Shown one piece after another: positions 22,797 to 33,312 of a DNA stretch of 64,000 nt. The stretch covers positions 95,108,001 to 95,172,000 of the forward strand of contig OZ231126.1 in the NCBI GenBank assembly GCA_965153355.1. The letters are read 5' to 3'. The notes beneath the pieces are model-generated. The model was not told the DNA's origin and ran no database searches. It saw only the letters and a list, made by a program, of their open reading frames with translations. The translations under genes and the position numbers were made by a program. The first letter of the stretch is position 1, and the number at the start of each line of letters is the position of its first letter. The DNA comes from Flaccisagitta enflata. Taxonomy: Eukaryota; Chaetognatha; Sagittoidea; Aphragmophora.

Positions 22797-24035
22797 TCAT
22801 CTTCAACTACTGTCATTATCTTCAACTACTGTCATTATCTTCAACTACTGTCATTATCTTCAACTACTGTCATTATCTTCAACTACTGTCATTATCTTCA
22901 ACTACTGTCATTATCTTCAACTACTGTCATTATCTTCAACTACTGTCATTATCTTCAACTACTGTCATTTTCTTCAACTAGTGTCATCATCTTCAACTAG
23001 TGTCATCATCTTCAACTAGTTTCATCATCTTCAACTAGTGTCATCATCTTCAACCAGTGTCCTCATCTTCAACTAGTGTCCTCATCTTCAACTAGTGTCC
23101 TCATCTTCAACTAGTGTCCTCATCTTCAACTAGTGTCCTCATCTTCAACTAGTGTCCTCATCTTCAACTAGTGTCCTCATCTTCAACTAGTGTCCTCATC
23201 TTCAACTAGTGTCCTCATCTTCAACTAGTGTCCTCATCTTCAACTAGTGTCCTCATCTTCAACTAGTGTCCTCATCTTCAACTAGTGTCCTCATCTTCAA
23301 CTAGTGTCCTCATCTTCAACTAGTGTCCTCATCTTCAACTAGTGTCCTCATCTTCAACTAGTGTCCTCATCTTCAACTAGTGTCCTCATCTTCAACTAGT
23401 GTCCTCATCTTCAACTAGTGTCCTCATCTTCAACTAGTGTCCTCATCTTCAACTAGTGTCCTCATCTTCAACTAGTGTCCTCATCTTCAACTAGTGTCCT
23501 CATCATCAACTAGTGTCCTCATCATCAACTAGTGTCCTCATTTTCAACTAGTGTCCTCATCTTCAACTAGTGTCCTCATCTTCAACTAGTGTCCTCATCT
23601 TCAGCCACTGTCATCATCTTCAGCCACTGTCATCATCTTCAGCTACTGTCATCATCTTCAACTACTGTCATCATCTTCAACTACTGTCATCATCTTCAAC
23701 TACTGTCATCATCTTCAACTACTGTCATCATCTTCAACTACTGTCATCATCTTCAACTACTGTCATCATCTTCAACTACTGTCATCATCTTCAACTACTG
23801 TCATCATTTTCAACTTCTGTCATCATCTTCAACTTCTGTCATCATCTTCAACTTCTGTCATCATCTTCAACTTCTGTCATCATCTTCAACTTCTGTCATC
23901 ATCTTCAACTTCTGTCATCATCTTCTACTTCTGTCATCATCTTCAACTACTGTCATCATCTTCCAATACTGTCATCATCTTTAATCACTGTCATCATCTT
24001 TAACTGTCATCATCTTTAACCGTCATCATCTTCAA
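22797..24035 (+). repeat. 19-bp minisatellite, about 65 units
   Basis: The unit is TCATCTTCAACTACTGTCA. Variants occur in contiguous blocks: TTATCTTCAACTACTG (22800-22975), CAACTAGTGTCC (23050-23600), CAACTACTGTCATCATC (23640-23800) and CAACTTCTG (23810-23940). All three frames stay open because the unit lacks stops, giving Ser/Thr/His/Leu repeats in each frame. That is a property of the unit, not evidence of a protein. Confidence 0.97.
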
Positions 24036-24205
24036 CTTTGAAAATTTTGATTATTTTGAAACAATTTTTTGGAAAAAAAATTTTTGAACAAAAATTTTTA
24101 TTTTTTTTTTTTTTTGGAAATTCTTTTTTTTTTTTGGGAAAATTTTTTTCAAAGTTTTTTTTTGAAATTTTAAAGTTTTTTTCAGATCTTTTTTTTTTTT
24201 GAGTC
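24036..24205. repeat. A/T-run block closing the 19-bp array module
   Basis: Runs of A and T separated by GG or GAA (GGAAAAAAAATTTTTG). It sits in the same position relative to the array as 9453-9560. Confidence 0.85.
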
Positions 24206-24379
24206 ACGTTTACGCAACGAGAAAGCTTCAATAATTGCAGTCCCCAGTCGGGGTCTGCAATTTTGAAGATTTTTTTTGGTTGTTTTAGGTGCATGAGGAC
24301 TTGTTTAGGCCTGAGTGATTTCAGATCTAACCAAATTGATTCAACGCTAAGGAGGGTTGATTTTAGCTTTGAGAGCAGA

Positions 24380-24456
24380 TAAACAGATGAATGGACATTT
24401 GGAAATTATCCCCTGTATTCTACAGGACAATGGCTCTTTAGAGCCGCTGCCCAAGA
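24380..24456 (-). repeat. Family A1 end fragment
   Basis: CCCTGTATTCTACAGGACAA...GAGCCGCTGCCCAAGAAG is a solitary right end. A few preceding units (24300-24370) are too diverged to count. Confidence 0.6.
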
Positions 24457-25540
24457 AGGATATCTGTGGCAGTTTTTCCCCAATATGGTTGAAACGAGCT
24501 GTGGGGGTGCGAAAAGGAAACAAGTCCTGTGAGGATGTTTTATGATGATTTCAGGATGCTAACCAGACAAACTGGCCTACCACCTAAGCGGCCCAACCGG
24601 GCCACCAGCCGAATAGTTATGCATTTATGCATTTTATTGCAATACTTCGGCATTTTTCAACGGTTTCAATGGTAAAAAAACTGATCAATTTTTTCCAATC
24701 GTTGCAATCTTCTGTTTTAGTGATCTCTAACCCTCTCTGTTGTGGGCCCAACTGCTGCTCAGACTTCAAAATAACAAATACTGAGGCCGCAGCGATATGA
24801 AATATCTGATTTTATTACTCTTATTCATTTGCAATATTTCTAACTCACCTTGAACGAAATGATGCATCGGCTTCTGTTGTTTACGACGAGACATGATGCG
24901 TTAAGTATTTGTTGGTTGATGATTATTATTTCTTAATCCTGTAAGTTAATTCTTTGATACTGCTATTCCCCAAATAAGATCAATAAATTTCTGATGTCCC
25001 ACACAAGGGAAAAACGAACTATGAGTCGTTTGAGGAAGAGGACTTGAAAATTAAAATAGCGGAAAAAGTCGTTTCTCGTCGTTCTTTCGATCGCGCTGGG
25101 GCTGCGCAGAAAAAGAGAATGAGAGAGAGAGAGAGAGAGACTTTGATGTTTTCGAAAAAAAGACCATGGATGGACCAACCGATGGACGGACATACCAATT
25201 GACAGACCAACTAATGGACCCACTGACAGAGAGAGAGGGGGGAAATTGTCTTGACAACGAGATGGAGCCGATAGAGTGGGAGGAAAACAGACTGAATAGA
25301 CTGACAAAGACTTGGGAACAGTTTGACGGAAACAGGGGAAAAGATTAAATGAACTGGGCCCGAGATTAACCACATAATATCGCGAGTTCATAATCAAACT
25401 TTCCCCCCCCCCCATACCAGTAATGGCGGCTGTCGCCGTGAGGAAAAAAGTCATAAGCATTGGTCACTTTTATGTCTAGTCACTGTAAATCTTTTTATTC
25501 GTTAAATCAAATCAAAAGCAATTGTATACATTGATTGCAC
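24457..25540. other. Gene-free stretch
   Basis: Nothing coding is recognised. A short GA run lies at 25119-25140. A GGACCAACCGATGGACGGAC-type tetranucleotide tract (25170-25230), as in families A and B, lies beside it. Confidence 0.5.
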
Positions 25541-25554
25541 TGAAAATCAGAGAT

Positions 25555-25965
25555 AGAACTGACCCAAATGAGCTAGATGAGCTGAAATGCTCAAAATCTT
25601 TCAACCAGACAACCAACTTTGTTCACTGACATGCTTTCTTGTATTTGCATCCTCACATCGAATATTTATTCATTTATCCCAGTAAAAATCAGAAAAAAAA
25701 TGAGCTAAATGAACTAAATGAACTAGAATACTTAAAAACACCCTCACAGAAGAGCACTCATGCTCACTGGCATGCTTTTTTGTATCTGCTTGCTTTTACA
25801 TGTATTAAATATTAATTCATTTAAATCGCAGTTGAAATAAAAAAAAAGCAAAATGAGCTAGAATGCTCAAAAACACCCTCACAGATGAGCAGCTATGCTC
25901 ATTAACATGTTTTCTTGTATTTGCATGCTCAAATAAAGATAAATACTCCTTTATTGATCTTGTCT
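25555..25965 (+). repeat. Three degenerate tandem copies of about 140 bp
   Basis: Three successive blocks share AAATGAGCTA, AATGCTCAAA, CATGCTTTCTTGTATTTGCA and an ATTAATTCATTTA-like tail, starting near 25565, 25698 and 25850. Confidence 0.8.
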
Positions 25966-27109
25966 AAAATCATAAAAAAAAAAAAAATAATAAATTTAAA
26001 TTTTTTGAAAATAAATCTTTAAAAAATCAAAGCGCGAAAAATATTTGTCATAGAGCATTCTGCTTGGCGCAAAATGAAAGAGAATTATTAAATTCACTTA
26101 TCCTATCAATTTTATTGGCGGGTTTATTCGGTCAGATGAGTTCCTAAATTTTCTCATAAGAAAATGAAAACCCTGTTTCTCTTGAATATGTAAAAAGTCG
26201 AAGACTGACTTCGACTTTTTTCCCGATCATCTCTGTCCCTGCCCACCCGCACGCAACTTTGGTAGCCGTGTATCCGGAAATGCGTATGATACTACAGTAG
26301 TTGGGCCATTTAAAATCTGATTCAAATTATGTGGCATTATGTGCAAGCTTGATCCTTAGGGAACACTCAACAGGACTACGGAAGAGGCATAAGTGTTCAA
26401 TATTCATCATTTGTTTGACTTTTGCCCTTTCGCTCTGTATGCAGAGCCCACCAGTTTAGGCGACCAGTTTCCTTGTTAAATGTTTTTCCTTGTCTCAATA
26501 CTAGAAATATATATTCCTATTGTGCTGCGTGCGAGTATGGCTTTGTCAGTCCGTCGCTGTCCGTTCATGGCGTTGGACCAAACCAAGGCAAATAAGGCCA
26601 ATAGGTGCGCTGAGTGCGTCACGGACGAGATATGTCACCAGCCAAAACCCTACCGCGATGGTGTGGCATTTAGCGCTGAGCTATGGAGTAAGTAACACCA
26701 TTAGTCCCTCATTGGATGAGCAAGATCTTGTTCCAAAGACAAAAGCTCCATGGGGCTTGATAAAGACCTCGTGATAGCGTTGATTGTCCTTCGATCAGAT
26801 CGCGATTTTATTTTTATCTTCCATCTGTCCCATATTCTCATTCTTTCTATTTTGCATTCTGCCTATTCCATCCCTTAATGCAATGTATTCAATAGCAAAT
26901 ACCCCTCCTTTTTTAAACAGATATATCTATGGTAAAAGTGTAAATTCAAAAATAAAAGATAAAAATGGAAATTAAAGATTAAAAGAATCAAAATGCAAAG
27001 TGCAAAATAATAAGGCCAATAATTATCAGTCGAATGACTTAAAATTTCTCAGAATATTCTTAAAAGACTTTAAATTACTTAAAGAAATAAAATTGATAGA
27101 AAAGTAAGT
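25966..27109. other. Gene-free stretch with a family B tail
   Basis: AT-rich DNA. CCCTGCCCACCCGCACGCAA...GGTAGCCGTGTATCCGG at 26235-26276 is a family B tail. A frame at 26480-26770 has mixed composition but no family motif or splice support, so it is not called. Confidence 0.45.
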
Positions 27110-27315
27110 GTGACAGACCAACAAACCAACAGAGTGACCAATGGACAGGCAGACCAAGCTAGGTAAAAAGTTACTTGCATGCGACTAAGAAGTGAAAAAT
27201 AAAAAGAATTGGAAAAAAAAAAACAAGAAAAAACGAAGTGAAAAGTGAAGAATGAAAAATATGTTTATGATAGTATTTTGCTAAGAACAAGGCCGGATAC
27301 ACGGTAATCCAGTCG
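27110..27315 (-). repeat. Family B fragments, reversed
   Basis: GACAGACCAACAAACCAACA...TACTTGCATGCGACTAAGAA (27112-27190) and AACAAGGCCGGATACACGGT...CCAGTCGCGG (27288-27316) are the two ends of reversed copies in the wrong order. Confidence 0.55.
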
Positions 27316-27358
27316 CGGACGGTTCACTGCCCTCTCATAGCAAGATCAGGTGAAAAGT

Positions 27359-27836
27359 ATCTGAGCTCTATTTCCTGGAACTAATGAAGATAAAATCTTG
27401 TCAAGAGCGCTTTTGGAGATTTTCATAAAAATTGGTGGTTTAAAGCCTTCTCTTTCCTATAGATTCAACTGGGTATTTCAGAAATACTTTTAGTTAGCAA
27501 ATTCGTATTCCTGGTGAAATTTCCATTCATTTGATAGGTCGCAACATATACTTTTACATAGAAATAAGATTTTCAGTTTTTAAGCCACCGTTGCAAAATC
27601 GTAACGGTGGCTTAAAAATGGGAAATTGCATTTTTTGATAAAATTATATAGTGCGACCTATCAAATGAATGGAAATTTCATCAGGAATTCAAATTTGCTG
27701 TCAAAAAAGATTTTCAAAATACCCATTAGAATCTACATTGAAAAAAAGGGTACAAACCATCAATTTTTATGAAAATCTCAAAAAGCGCTCTTGACAAGAT
27801 TTTATCTTTATTTGTTCCAGCAAATAGAGCTCAGAT
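27359..27836. repeat. 478-bp palindromic (foldback) element
   Basis: Ends ATCTGAGCTCTATTT and AAATAGAGCTCAGAT are exact reverse complements, and pairing continues inward (AAAATCTTGTCAAGAGCGCT with AGCGCTCTTGACAAGATTTT). At the centre TTTTTAAGCCACCGTT and AACGGTGGCTTAAAAA enclose GCAAAATCGT. There is almost no unpaired middle. Confidence 0.92.
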
Positions 27837-27867
27837 TCTATACAAAACAATGAAAAAACCTACAGTA

Positions 27868-28010
27868 ATGTTACTTTTCTCCGGCACACCCTCTTTGAAG
27901 CTGGTATAACTTTTTAAAAATGTTCAAGCCTGGCGACTATGTTTTTTCCATTATTTATGTATTTCTGAGCAATTCCTTACCAAAAACGAAAAAATCGGTT
28001 GGGAAATTTT
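27868..28010 (+). repeat. Dispersed repeat, inverted partner at 32335-32485
   Basis: CCGGCACACCCTCTTTGAAG, ACTTTTTAAAAATGTTCAAG and CGGTTGGGAAATTT reappear reverse-complemented at 32335-32485, 4.5 kb away. Confidence 0.8.
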
Positions 28011-28730
28011 CAAAATATTTACGTTTCTAACTTCCTTCTGGTACAGGTTATTGAATTCTGCAATTTTTTTGACAACCCGCCTCGTTTTCCCTATAACTTT
28101 TGAACAGAAAAAGCTAGAAATGCCAGATTGGTCCCAATTGAAAGATTTTTTCGAGAGCTTTCCTACTGTCACTGATTTTTTTGTAAATCCGCTCAAAAAT
28201 AAGTAAATTATAACCATTAAACATGACCAACTTTATGGAGATTTAGGATGTTTTTTTGGGCTTATGAAGTTTCCCCTTTTTCAGCAGTTCTACATGCTAT
28301 GCTCAGAATTTTTGCACAAATAAAGCTAGAAATACCAGATTGGTTCCTTTTTAAAGACCTTCTATGATTATCAATTGCAGACATGCAACTCTTTAAGAGG
28401 CTTTGTCTGTCTGGCCGCCGGTCCATCTGTCAGTTCATCAAGAGTCAAAAAGTGGAATTGCGTTTTTGATGCTTCTTGCGGGTGTTGTGTATGCGTGGAG
28501 GGGAGGTTGGGTCGAGGGGAGGCTGGGTCGTAGGCAGGGGCATCCAACCCCTGATATTGTGACCCTGCCTCACCTATTCCCAACTTTTAGTGAATCTGTT
28601 AAAAAATGACCTATCAAACATGAGCATTACCCTAAGACCACCATCACCTTTTTTTTACAGTCTGACCTTAACTTTAGATTCATCCATGGATCTTAACATC
28701 TATTTTTGAGGTCTTATTCGTGTATTTGTT
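28011..28730. other. Gene-free stretch
   Basis: No gene is recognised. Two short stretches (AGCTAGAAATGCCAGATTGG at 28111 and AGCTAGAAATACCAGATTGG at 28323) indicate an approximate direct duplication about 210 bases apart. Confidence 0.55.
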
Positions 28731-28734
28731 CATG

Positions 28735-29612
28735 TGTTGTTTGAGCAGTGGCCCTGAAGGGAACAAAATTCTGTAAAACACTGGGGGACTTTTGACCACT
28801 TGCCAGTTTTTGGGGAGCGGCCTTGATGGGGACGAAGTTATGTAGAACACAGGGGAGTTTTGTTCGTTCGTTTGTTTGTCCCCCCCCAAGCCCTCATGCC
28901 TGAAATCTACTCTCTCAGGGCTGAGATCTGCCCTCTCAGGCCTAAAATCTGCCCTCTCAGGCCTAAAATCTGCCTTCTCAGGCCTGGAGTCTGCCCTCTC
29001 AGGCCTTGAATCTGCCCTCTCAGGCCTAAAACTTACCCTCTCTAGCCTGAAACCTGCCCTCAGGAGCCTTAAATCTGCCCTCTCAGATTCAAGGCCTGAG
29101 AGGGCAGATTTTCAGGGGTGTATATAGTTGAGCGGCTTTTGATTTTATTCCCCCCCCCTGCCTTTGATTTTCTTCCCCGCGACGCAACGCGTCGCGTTAC
29201 AAAATCTTTGATTTTCTTCCCCTTAAAGCTATAAAACAGTATATTTTATGTTTAAATAGTGTTAAATTGTGTTGTAGTAATTGTATTTTATCTTTTGGTA
29301 CTACCAAAAGTGTTAGATTTTCAAAAATTTTCTTTTTTCTTTTTTTCAAACTTTTGATTTTCTTCCCCATCTCCAATCCCTTTGATTTTATTCCCCCCCC
29401 CCACCGGGGGGGGGGGAATACTCAATTTTATACACCCCTGCAGATTTTTGACCTGAGAGGTCAGATTTCAGGCCAGAGAGGGCAGATTTCAGGCCTGAGA
29501 GGGCCTGGGGGGACAGACAGACAAACAGACACTGCCCTGCCTCTCATTCCAATTTACAATATTGCAAAGCAGGGCAATGGGTATCGCTGACCACATATTG
29601 CCCTTGGGCAAC
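28735..29612. mobile_element. Family A1 element carrying a nested hAT-like insertion
   Basis: Two partly duplicated left ends (28740-28790; 28815-28880 with GAAGTTATGTAGAACACAGG) lead into a forward array (28890-29090). A brief reversed unit follows, then the 328-bp insertion at 29113-29440, more reversed units (29441-29505) and the right end GGGGGGACAGACAGAC...GGGTATCGCTGACCACATAT (29505-29612). The stem-loop arms CCCTGCCT and AAAGCAGGG are present near the right end. Confidence 0.82.
29113..29440 (+). mobile_element. hAT-like non-autonomous element (family E), nested
   Basis: Begins CAGGGGTGTATATAGTTGA and ends with its imperfect mirror TCAATTTTATACACCCCTG. It is flanked by CAGATTTT on both sides (29105-29112 and 29441-29448), an 8-bp target-site duplication made from the host minisatellite unit. 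CAGGGGTG-type termini with 8-bp duplications are typical of hAT transposons. The interior has GATTTTCTTCCCCGCGACGC and ACGCGTCGCGTTACAAAATC, C and G runs, and no transposase. Other copies lie at 50483, 63156, 4440 (reversed) and 513. Confidence 0.82.
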
Positions 29613-29925
29613 CTGTTGTTCACGTCCTCTAGAACACGGGGGAATTTCCAGATGTCTGTCCATTCATCCATCCATCCTTCTGTCAACCCCCCCCCCCTGG
29701 TTGGCCTCAAATCAGCATTCTCAGGCCTCAGGCCCTCAAATCAGCTCTCTAGGCCTCAAATCAGATCTCCAGGCCTCAAATCAACCCTCCAGGCCTCAAA
29801 TCAGCCCTTCAAGCCTCAAATCAGTCCTCCAGGCCTCAAATTAGCTCTTCAGGCCTCAAATCAGCACTCAAGGCCTCAAATCTAGCCTCAAGGCCTCGAG
29901 CCTGCTCCCAAACCTCAAAAATGCT
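29594..29925 (+). repeat. Family A1 array with hybrid left end
   Basis: The right end of the previous element (CCCTTGGGCAACCTGTT) runs into TCTAGAACACGGGGGAATTT, a TCCATCCATCC tract, and about 9 units near AGGCCTCAAATCAGC (29720-29910). Confidence 0.7.
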
Positions 29926-29926
29926 T

Positions 29927-30634
29927 TTGGGCAGCGGCCCCAAAGGGGTCGATGACCTATGCTTTCACACATATGGGGAATTTTCTCCTTCTCTTCTTCT
30001 CCTCCTTCTTCGTCCGTCCGTCCCCCCCCTGCTCAAATCCTAGCCTCGAGGCCCAAATCCCAGCCGTGAGGCCCAAGTCCTAGCCTCAAAGCCCAAATCC
30101 CATCCTTGAGGCTCAAATCACATCTTTGAGGCTCAGATACTATCCCCAAGGCCCAAATCTAATCCTGGACACCCAAATCCAATCCTGGAGGCCCAAATAT
30201 CAGCCTTCAGGCCCAAATCCCAGCCTAAGTGCTTAAATCTCAACCTCGAGGCCAAAATTCCAACCTGGAGGCCCCAATCCCAGCCTTGTGGCCCCAATCC
30301 CAGCCTAAAAGCCTCTCTCCCAGCCTTAAGGCCCCAATCCCACCTTCAACGCCCAAATCCCAACCTTATGGCCCAAATCCTTGCCTCCTGACCCTAATCT
30401 AAGCCTCTAGGCTCAAAATCAGCCACCAGGCCCAAATCCCAGCCTTCCGGCCTAAATCTCTGCCTAAAGACCCATATCTCAATTGCCAGGAGGAGAAGGA
30501 GAAAATTCCCCATATGTGTGAAAACATAGGTCATCGACTTCTTTGGGGCCGCTGCCCTGCTCCCTCCCTCAACTTCAAGCACAACATACTTAAGCAGGGC
30601 ACCGGTACCGCTGACCATCTAACGCTTTTGCGAC
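29927..30634. mobile_element. Family A2 element with inverted ends
   Basis: The left end GGGCAGCGGCCCCAAAGGGG, TCGATGACCTATGC and CACACATATGGGGAATTTTC is mirrored on the right by GAAAATTCCCCATATGTGTG, CATAGGTCATCGACTTC and GGGGCCGCTGCCC. Between lie about 22 diverged 20-bp units (GCCCAAATCCCAGCCTCGAG; 30030-30480). The right end extends through GGGCACCGGTACCGCTGACC to AACGCTTTTGCGAC at 30634, which matches, inverted, the start of the A2 element at 57674. Confidence 0.85.
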
Positions 30635-31100
30635 TATTCGGTCCTGTAGAATACAGGGGGACTTTCGTTTGTTCGTCGGTCCATCCGTCCATCCATCCAT
30701 CCATCCGTCTCCACAGGTCCTCTCAGGCCCAATCTCTGCCCTATCAGGCCTGAAATCCTACCTCTCAGGCCTGAAATCTACCCTCTCAGGCCTAAAATCT
30801 CCCCTACCAAGCCTTGAATCTCACAGGGAAAATTTAAAGCTTGAGAGGACAGATTGCAGGCCTGAGGGCAAATTTCAGGCCTAAGAGGGCAGAATTAGAG
30901 CTTGAGAGGGCAGATTTTAGACTTGAAAAATAGATTTCAGGCCTGAGAGGCTGAGAGGGTATATTTCAGGCCTGAGAGGCCAGATTTCAGGCCTGAGAGG
31001 GCTGGGATATCAGGCCTGAGAGGGCCTGGAAGGGGACAAATGGACGGATGGATGGACAGAAGGACACTTTCTACAGGACTTCATCCCTGTAGGATTACTT
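30635..31100. mobile_element. Family A1 element with opposed arrays
   Basis: The left end TCCTGTAGAATACAGGGGGA, a TCCATCCATCCATCC tract and forward units (30725-30815) are followed by reversed units (30835-31030) and a short right end GGACGGATGGATGGACAG...CTACAGGACTTCATCCC. The two half-arrays are inverted, so the whole unit folds back. Confidence 0.8.
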
Positions 31101-31109
31101 TATGATTAT

Positions 31110-31945
31110 TTTTTGGGCAGCGGTCCTGAGGTGGATTAAGTCTTGTATAATACAGGGGGACTTTCATTCATTCGTTTGTATGTCTGTCCAACCCCAGGCT
31201 CTCTCAGGCCTGAAATCTGCCATCTCTTAGCTGAAATCAACCCTCTCAGGCCTGAAATCTGCCATCTCAGGCCTTGAATCTCCCTTCTCAAGCCTTGAAT
31301 CTTCCTTCTCAGGCCTGAAATCTGCCCTCTTATGCCTGAAAACTGCTCTCTCAGACCCTCTCAGGCCTAAATCTCTCAGTCCTCAATCTCTCAGACCCTC
31401 TCAGGCCTGAAATCTGAACTCTCAGATTCAAGGCCTGAGGGTGCAGATTCCAGGCCTGAGAGGGTAGATTTCAGCTATGAGAGGGCAGATTTCAGGCTTG
31501 AGAGGGCCTGGGGGGGGACGGACGAACAAATGAACGAACGGAGGGGACAAACAAAAGTCCCCCTGTATTCTACAGGACTTCGTCCCCTTCGGGGCCACTG
31601 CCCTGCTTCCTCTCACTCCAATTCACAATCATGAAAAGCAGAGCAACAGGTATCGCACATAGCGAGATTTGGATATACCACAGGAAAGTTTAACCTAAAA
31701 ATACAAAATCACCCCAAATACCCCCTTTATCACCACCTCGGGCACCCCTACAACCACCCAACCCCCAAAATCACCATCACATAGCAAGATTTGGATATAC
31801 CAGAGGAAAGTTTAACCTAAAAATACAAAATTACCCCAAATACCCCCTTTATCACCACCTCGGGCACCCCTACAACCACCCAACCCCCAAAATCACCATA
31901 TATCGCTGACCACATATTGCCCTTGGGCAACCTGTTGTGTATGTT
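31110..31945. mobile_element. Family A1 element interrupted by a satellite dimer
   Basis: The left end TTTTTTGGGCAGCGGTCC...TCTTGTATAATACAGGGGGA (31110-31195) is followed by forward units (31200-31420), reversed units (31425-31510), and the right end GTCCCCCTGTATTCTACAGG...GGGGCCACTGCCCTGCTTCC...GGTATCG. A 245-bp insertion (31656-31900) interrupts it, after which the end resumes with TATCGCTGACCACATATTGC and GGGCAACCTGTT. Confidence 0.85.
31656..31900 (+). repeat. 122-bp satellite dimer inserted in a family A end
   Basis: Two head-to-tail copies of a 122-bp unit start at 31656 and 31778 (CACATAGCGAGATTTGG / CACATAGCAAGATTTGG) and differ at a few positions. The 5 bases TATCG occur on both sides (31651-31655 and 31901-31905), and removing the insert restores the family A terminus exactly. 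The unit has no other copy in the window. Confidence 0.88.
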
Positions 31946-32334
31946 TGTGGGTGGAAGGGGAGCAGGGGGGTGGTGGTGGAGGTTGTAAGGAGTGGGGGTG
32001 TATGGATTGGGGTTGAAGGCCCCAGCCCACCCGTCCCCAATAATATTGTGACCCCTCGTCACTAGGTTCATTTGATCATTTCCTGTTCTCTTTTCTTTTC
32101 TTGATCTTTTTTCTTTTTCTTTAATGTTTTTTCTTAGTTGCCTGAAGGGCGTGGGGCCCTGGGGTACTGCCCCATCTGCCCCAAGATCAATCCGATACAT
32201 GATCCAGGTTATGTGGCTCATTTTGGGCCCAAGCTGAGGTCTGTGGCTCAATTTGTTTTACAGTAAAACGCTGACGAGGTTCATCTATGGAAAGGTAATC
32301 CCCAACAGCCACCAATTTCAGGGAAGAAACTCTG
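31946..32334. other. Gene-free stretch
   Basis: G-rich then AT-rich unique DNA with no gene recognised. Confidence 0.5.
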
Positions 32335-32485
32335 AAAGTGTATAAAACAAAAATTTCCCAACCGATTTTTCCGTTTTTGGTCAGGATTTGCTCAGAAATA
32401 CATATAGAGTAGAGAAAACATAATCGCCAGGCTTGAACATTTTTAAAAAGTTATGCCAGCTTCAAAGATGGTGTGCCGGACGTTG
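32335..32485 (-). repeat. Inverted copy of the repeat at 27868-28010
   Basis: Contains AAATTTCCCAACCG, CTTGAACATTTTTAAAAAGT and CTTCAAAGATGGTGTGCCGG, all reverse complements of words in 27868-28010. Confidence 0.8.
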
Positions 32486-32504
32486 CTGTGAGAGGGTAGT
32501 GGGT

Positions 32505-32606
32505 TTGGCAGGAGCAGTCGGGCAAAAACGGCTCGGAATTTAGAAATGTGACGGACTGACTTACCGACACAGCAAGGTGTAGAGTCGCGTTTCCGCGACT
32601 AAAAAC
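32505..32606 (-). repeat. Family B fragment, reversed
   Basis: GGCAGGAGCAGTCGGGC...TGACGGACTGACTTACCGAC...CAAGGTGTAGAGTCGCGTTT, ending CGCGACTAAAAACA, is a truncated reversed copy. Confidence 0.65.
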
Positions 32607-33200
32607 ACTAATTTTTCAATATTTTTTTGTTAATTCTGACAAAAATTGATGTATTTTGATCATTTGCACTGTGCTGATTCAATTTTTTGTGTTCTTACAC
32701 AATTTCTACTATTTTTGAAAATTTGCACTTGATCTCGTTTGCATATTGCGGTTTCGCATTTTTCGCCTGAAACATGCATGTTTTTTAGGCACACTAATTA
32801 ATTTCATACTGACAGCATACCTTACTCTTAGAAACAGTTAAAAAAATATCAGTTTTAAGAATTTTTTTGTTTTGGGTCATTTTTTTCATTTTTGAGGATT
32901 TTAACACAATTTTTGAACCTCATAGAACTATTTAAAATTGCTCTAGGTTCACTCAAGTATCAATTGCCATGGATCTTTGTTTCTGTAAAAAAAAAGTTCA
33001 AAATGTTTCATTCTATACCATTTTTTTATGAAAAATAGCTATTTTTAGCACACAAAAACGTTTCAAATTTTTTTTGGCTCATGTTAGGTCAAAATAAATA
33101 ACAGAATCATATTCTACAGCCTTTTTAGGTCCTCTGTGCAAAAATTTGTGAGGCGTCTATTTTTTTTAAAAGCTTTTTGCAACCGGGATTCCTGACCGCC
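32607..33200. other. Gene-free stretch
   Basis: AT-rich unique sequence with no gene or signature recognised. Confidence 0.5.
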
Positions 33201-33202
33201 TT

Positions 33203-33265
33203 TTTCTTCTTCTTCTTCTTCTTCTTCTTCTTCTTCTTCTTCTTCTTCTTCTTCTTCTTCTTCTT

Positions 33266-33296
<31 letters not shown>

Positions 33297-33312
33297 TTCT
33301 TCTTCTTCTTTC
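33203..33312. repeat. (CTT)n trinucleotide repeat
   Basis: About 35 TTC units with a single TTATTC interruption near 33294. The apparent poly-Phe frame is an artefact of the triplet period. Confidence 0.97.

Noticed and set aside
22797-24019. Frames of 78-149 codons with HLQLLSSSSTTVIIFNYC-type repeats
   Set aside because: The 19-bp unit has no stop in any frame, so all three frames stay open. The 9141 copy behaves the same.
26480-26774. Two overlapping frames of 71 and 84 codons
   Set aside because: Mixed composition, but no family motif, no conserved neighbour and no splice context.
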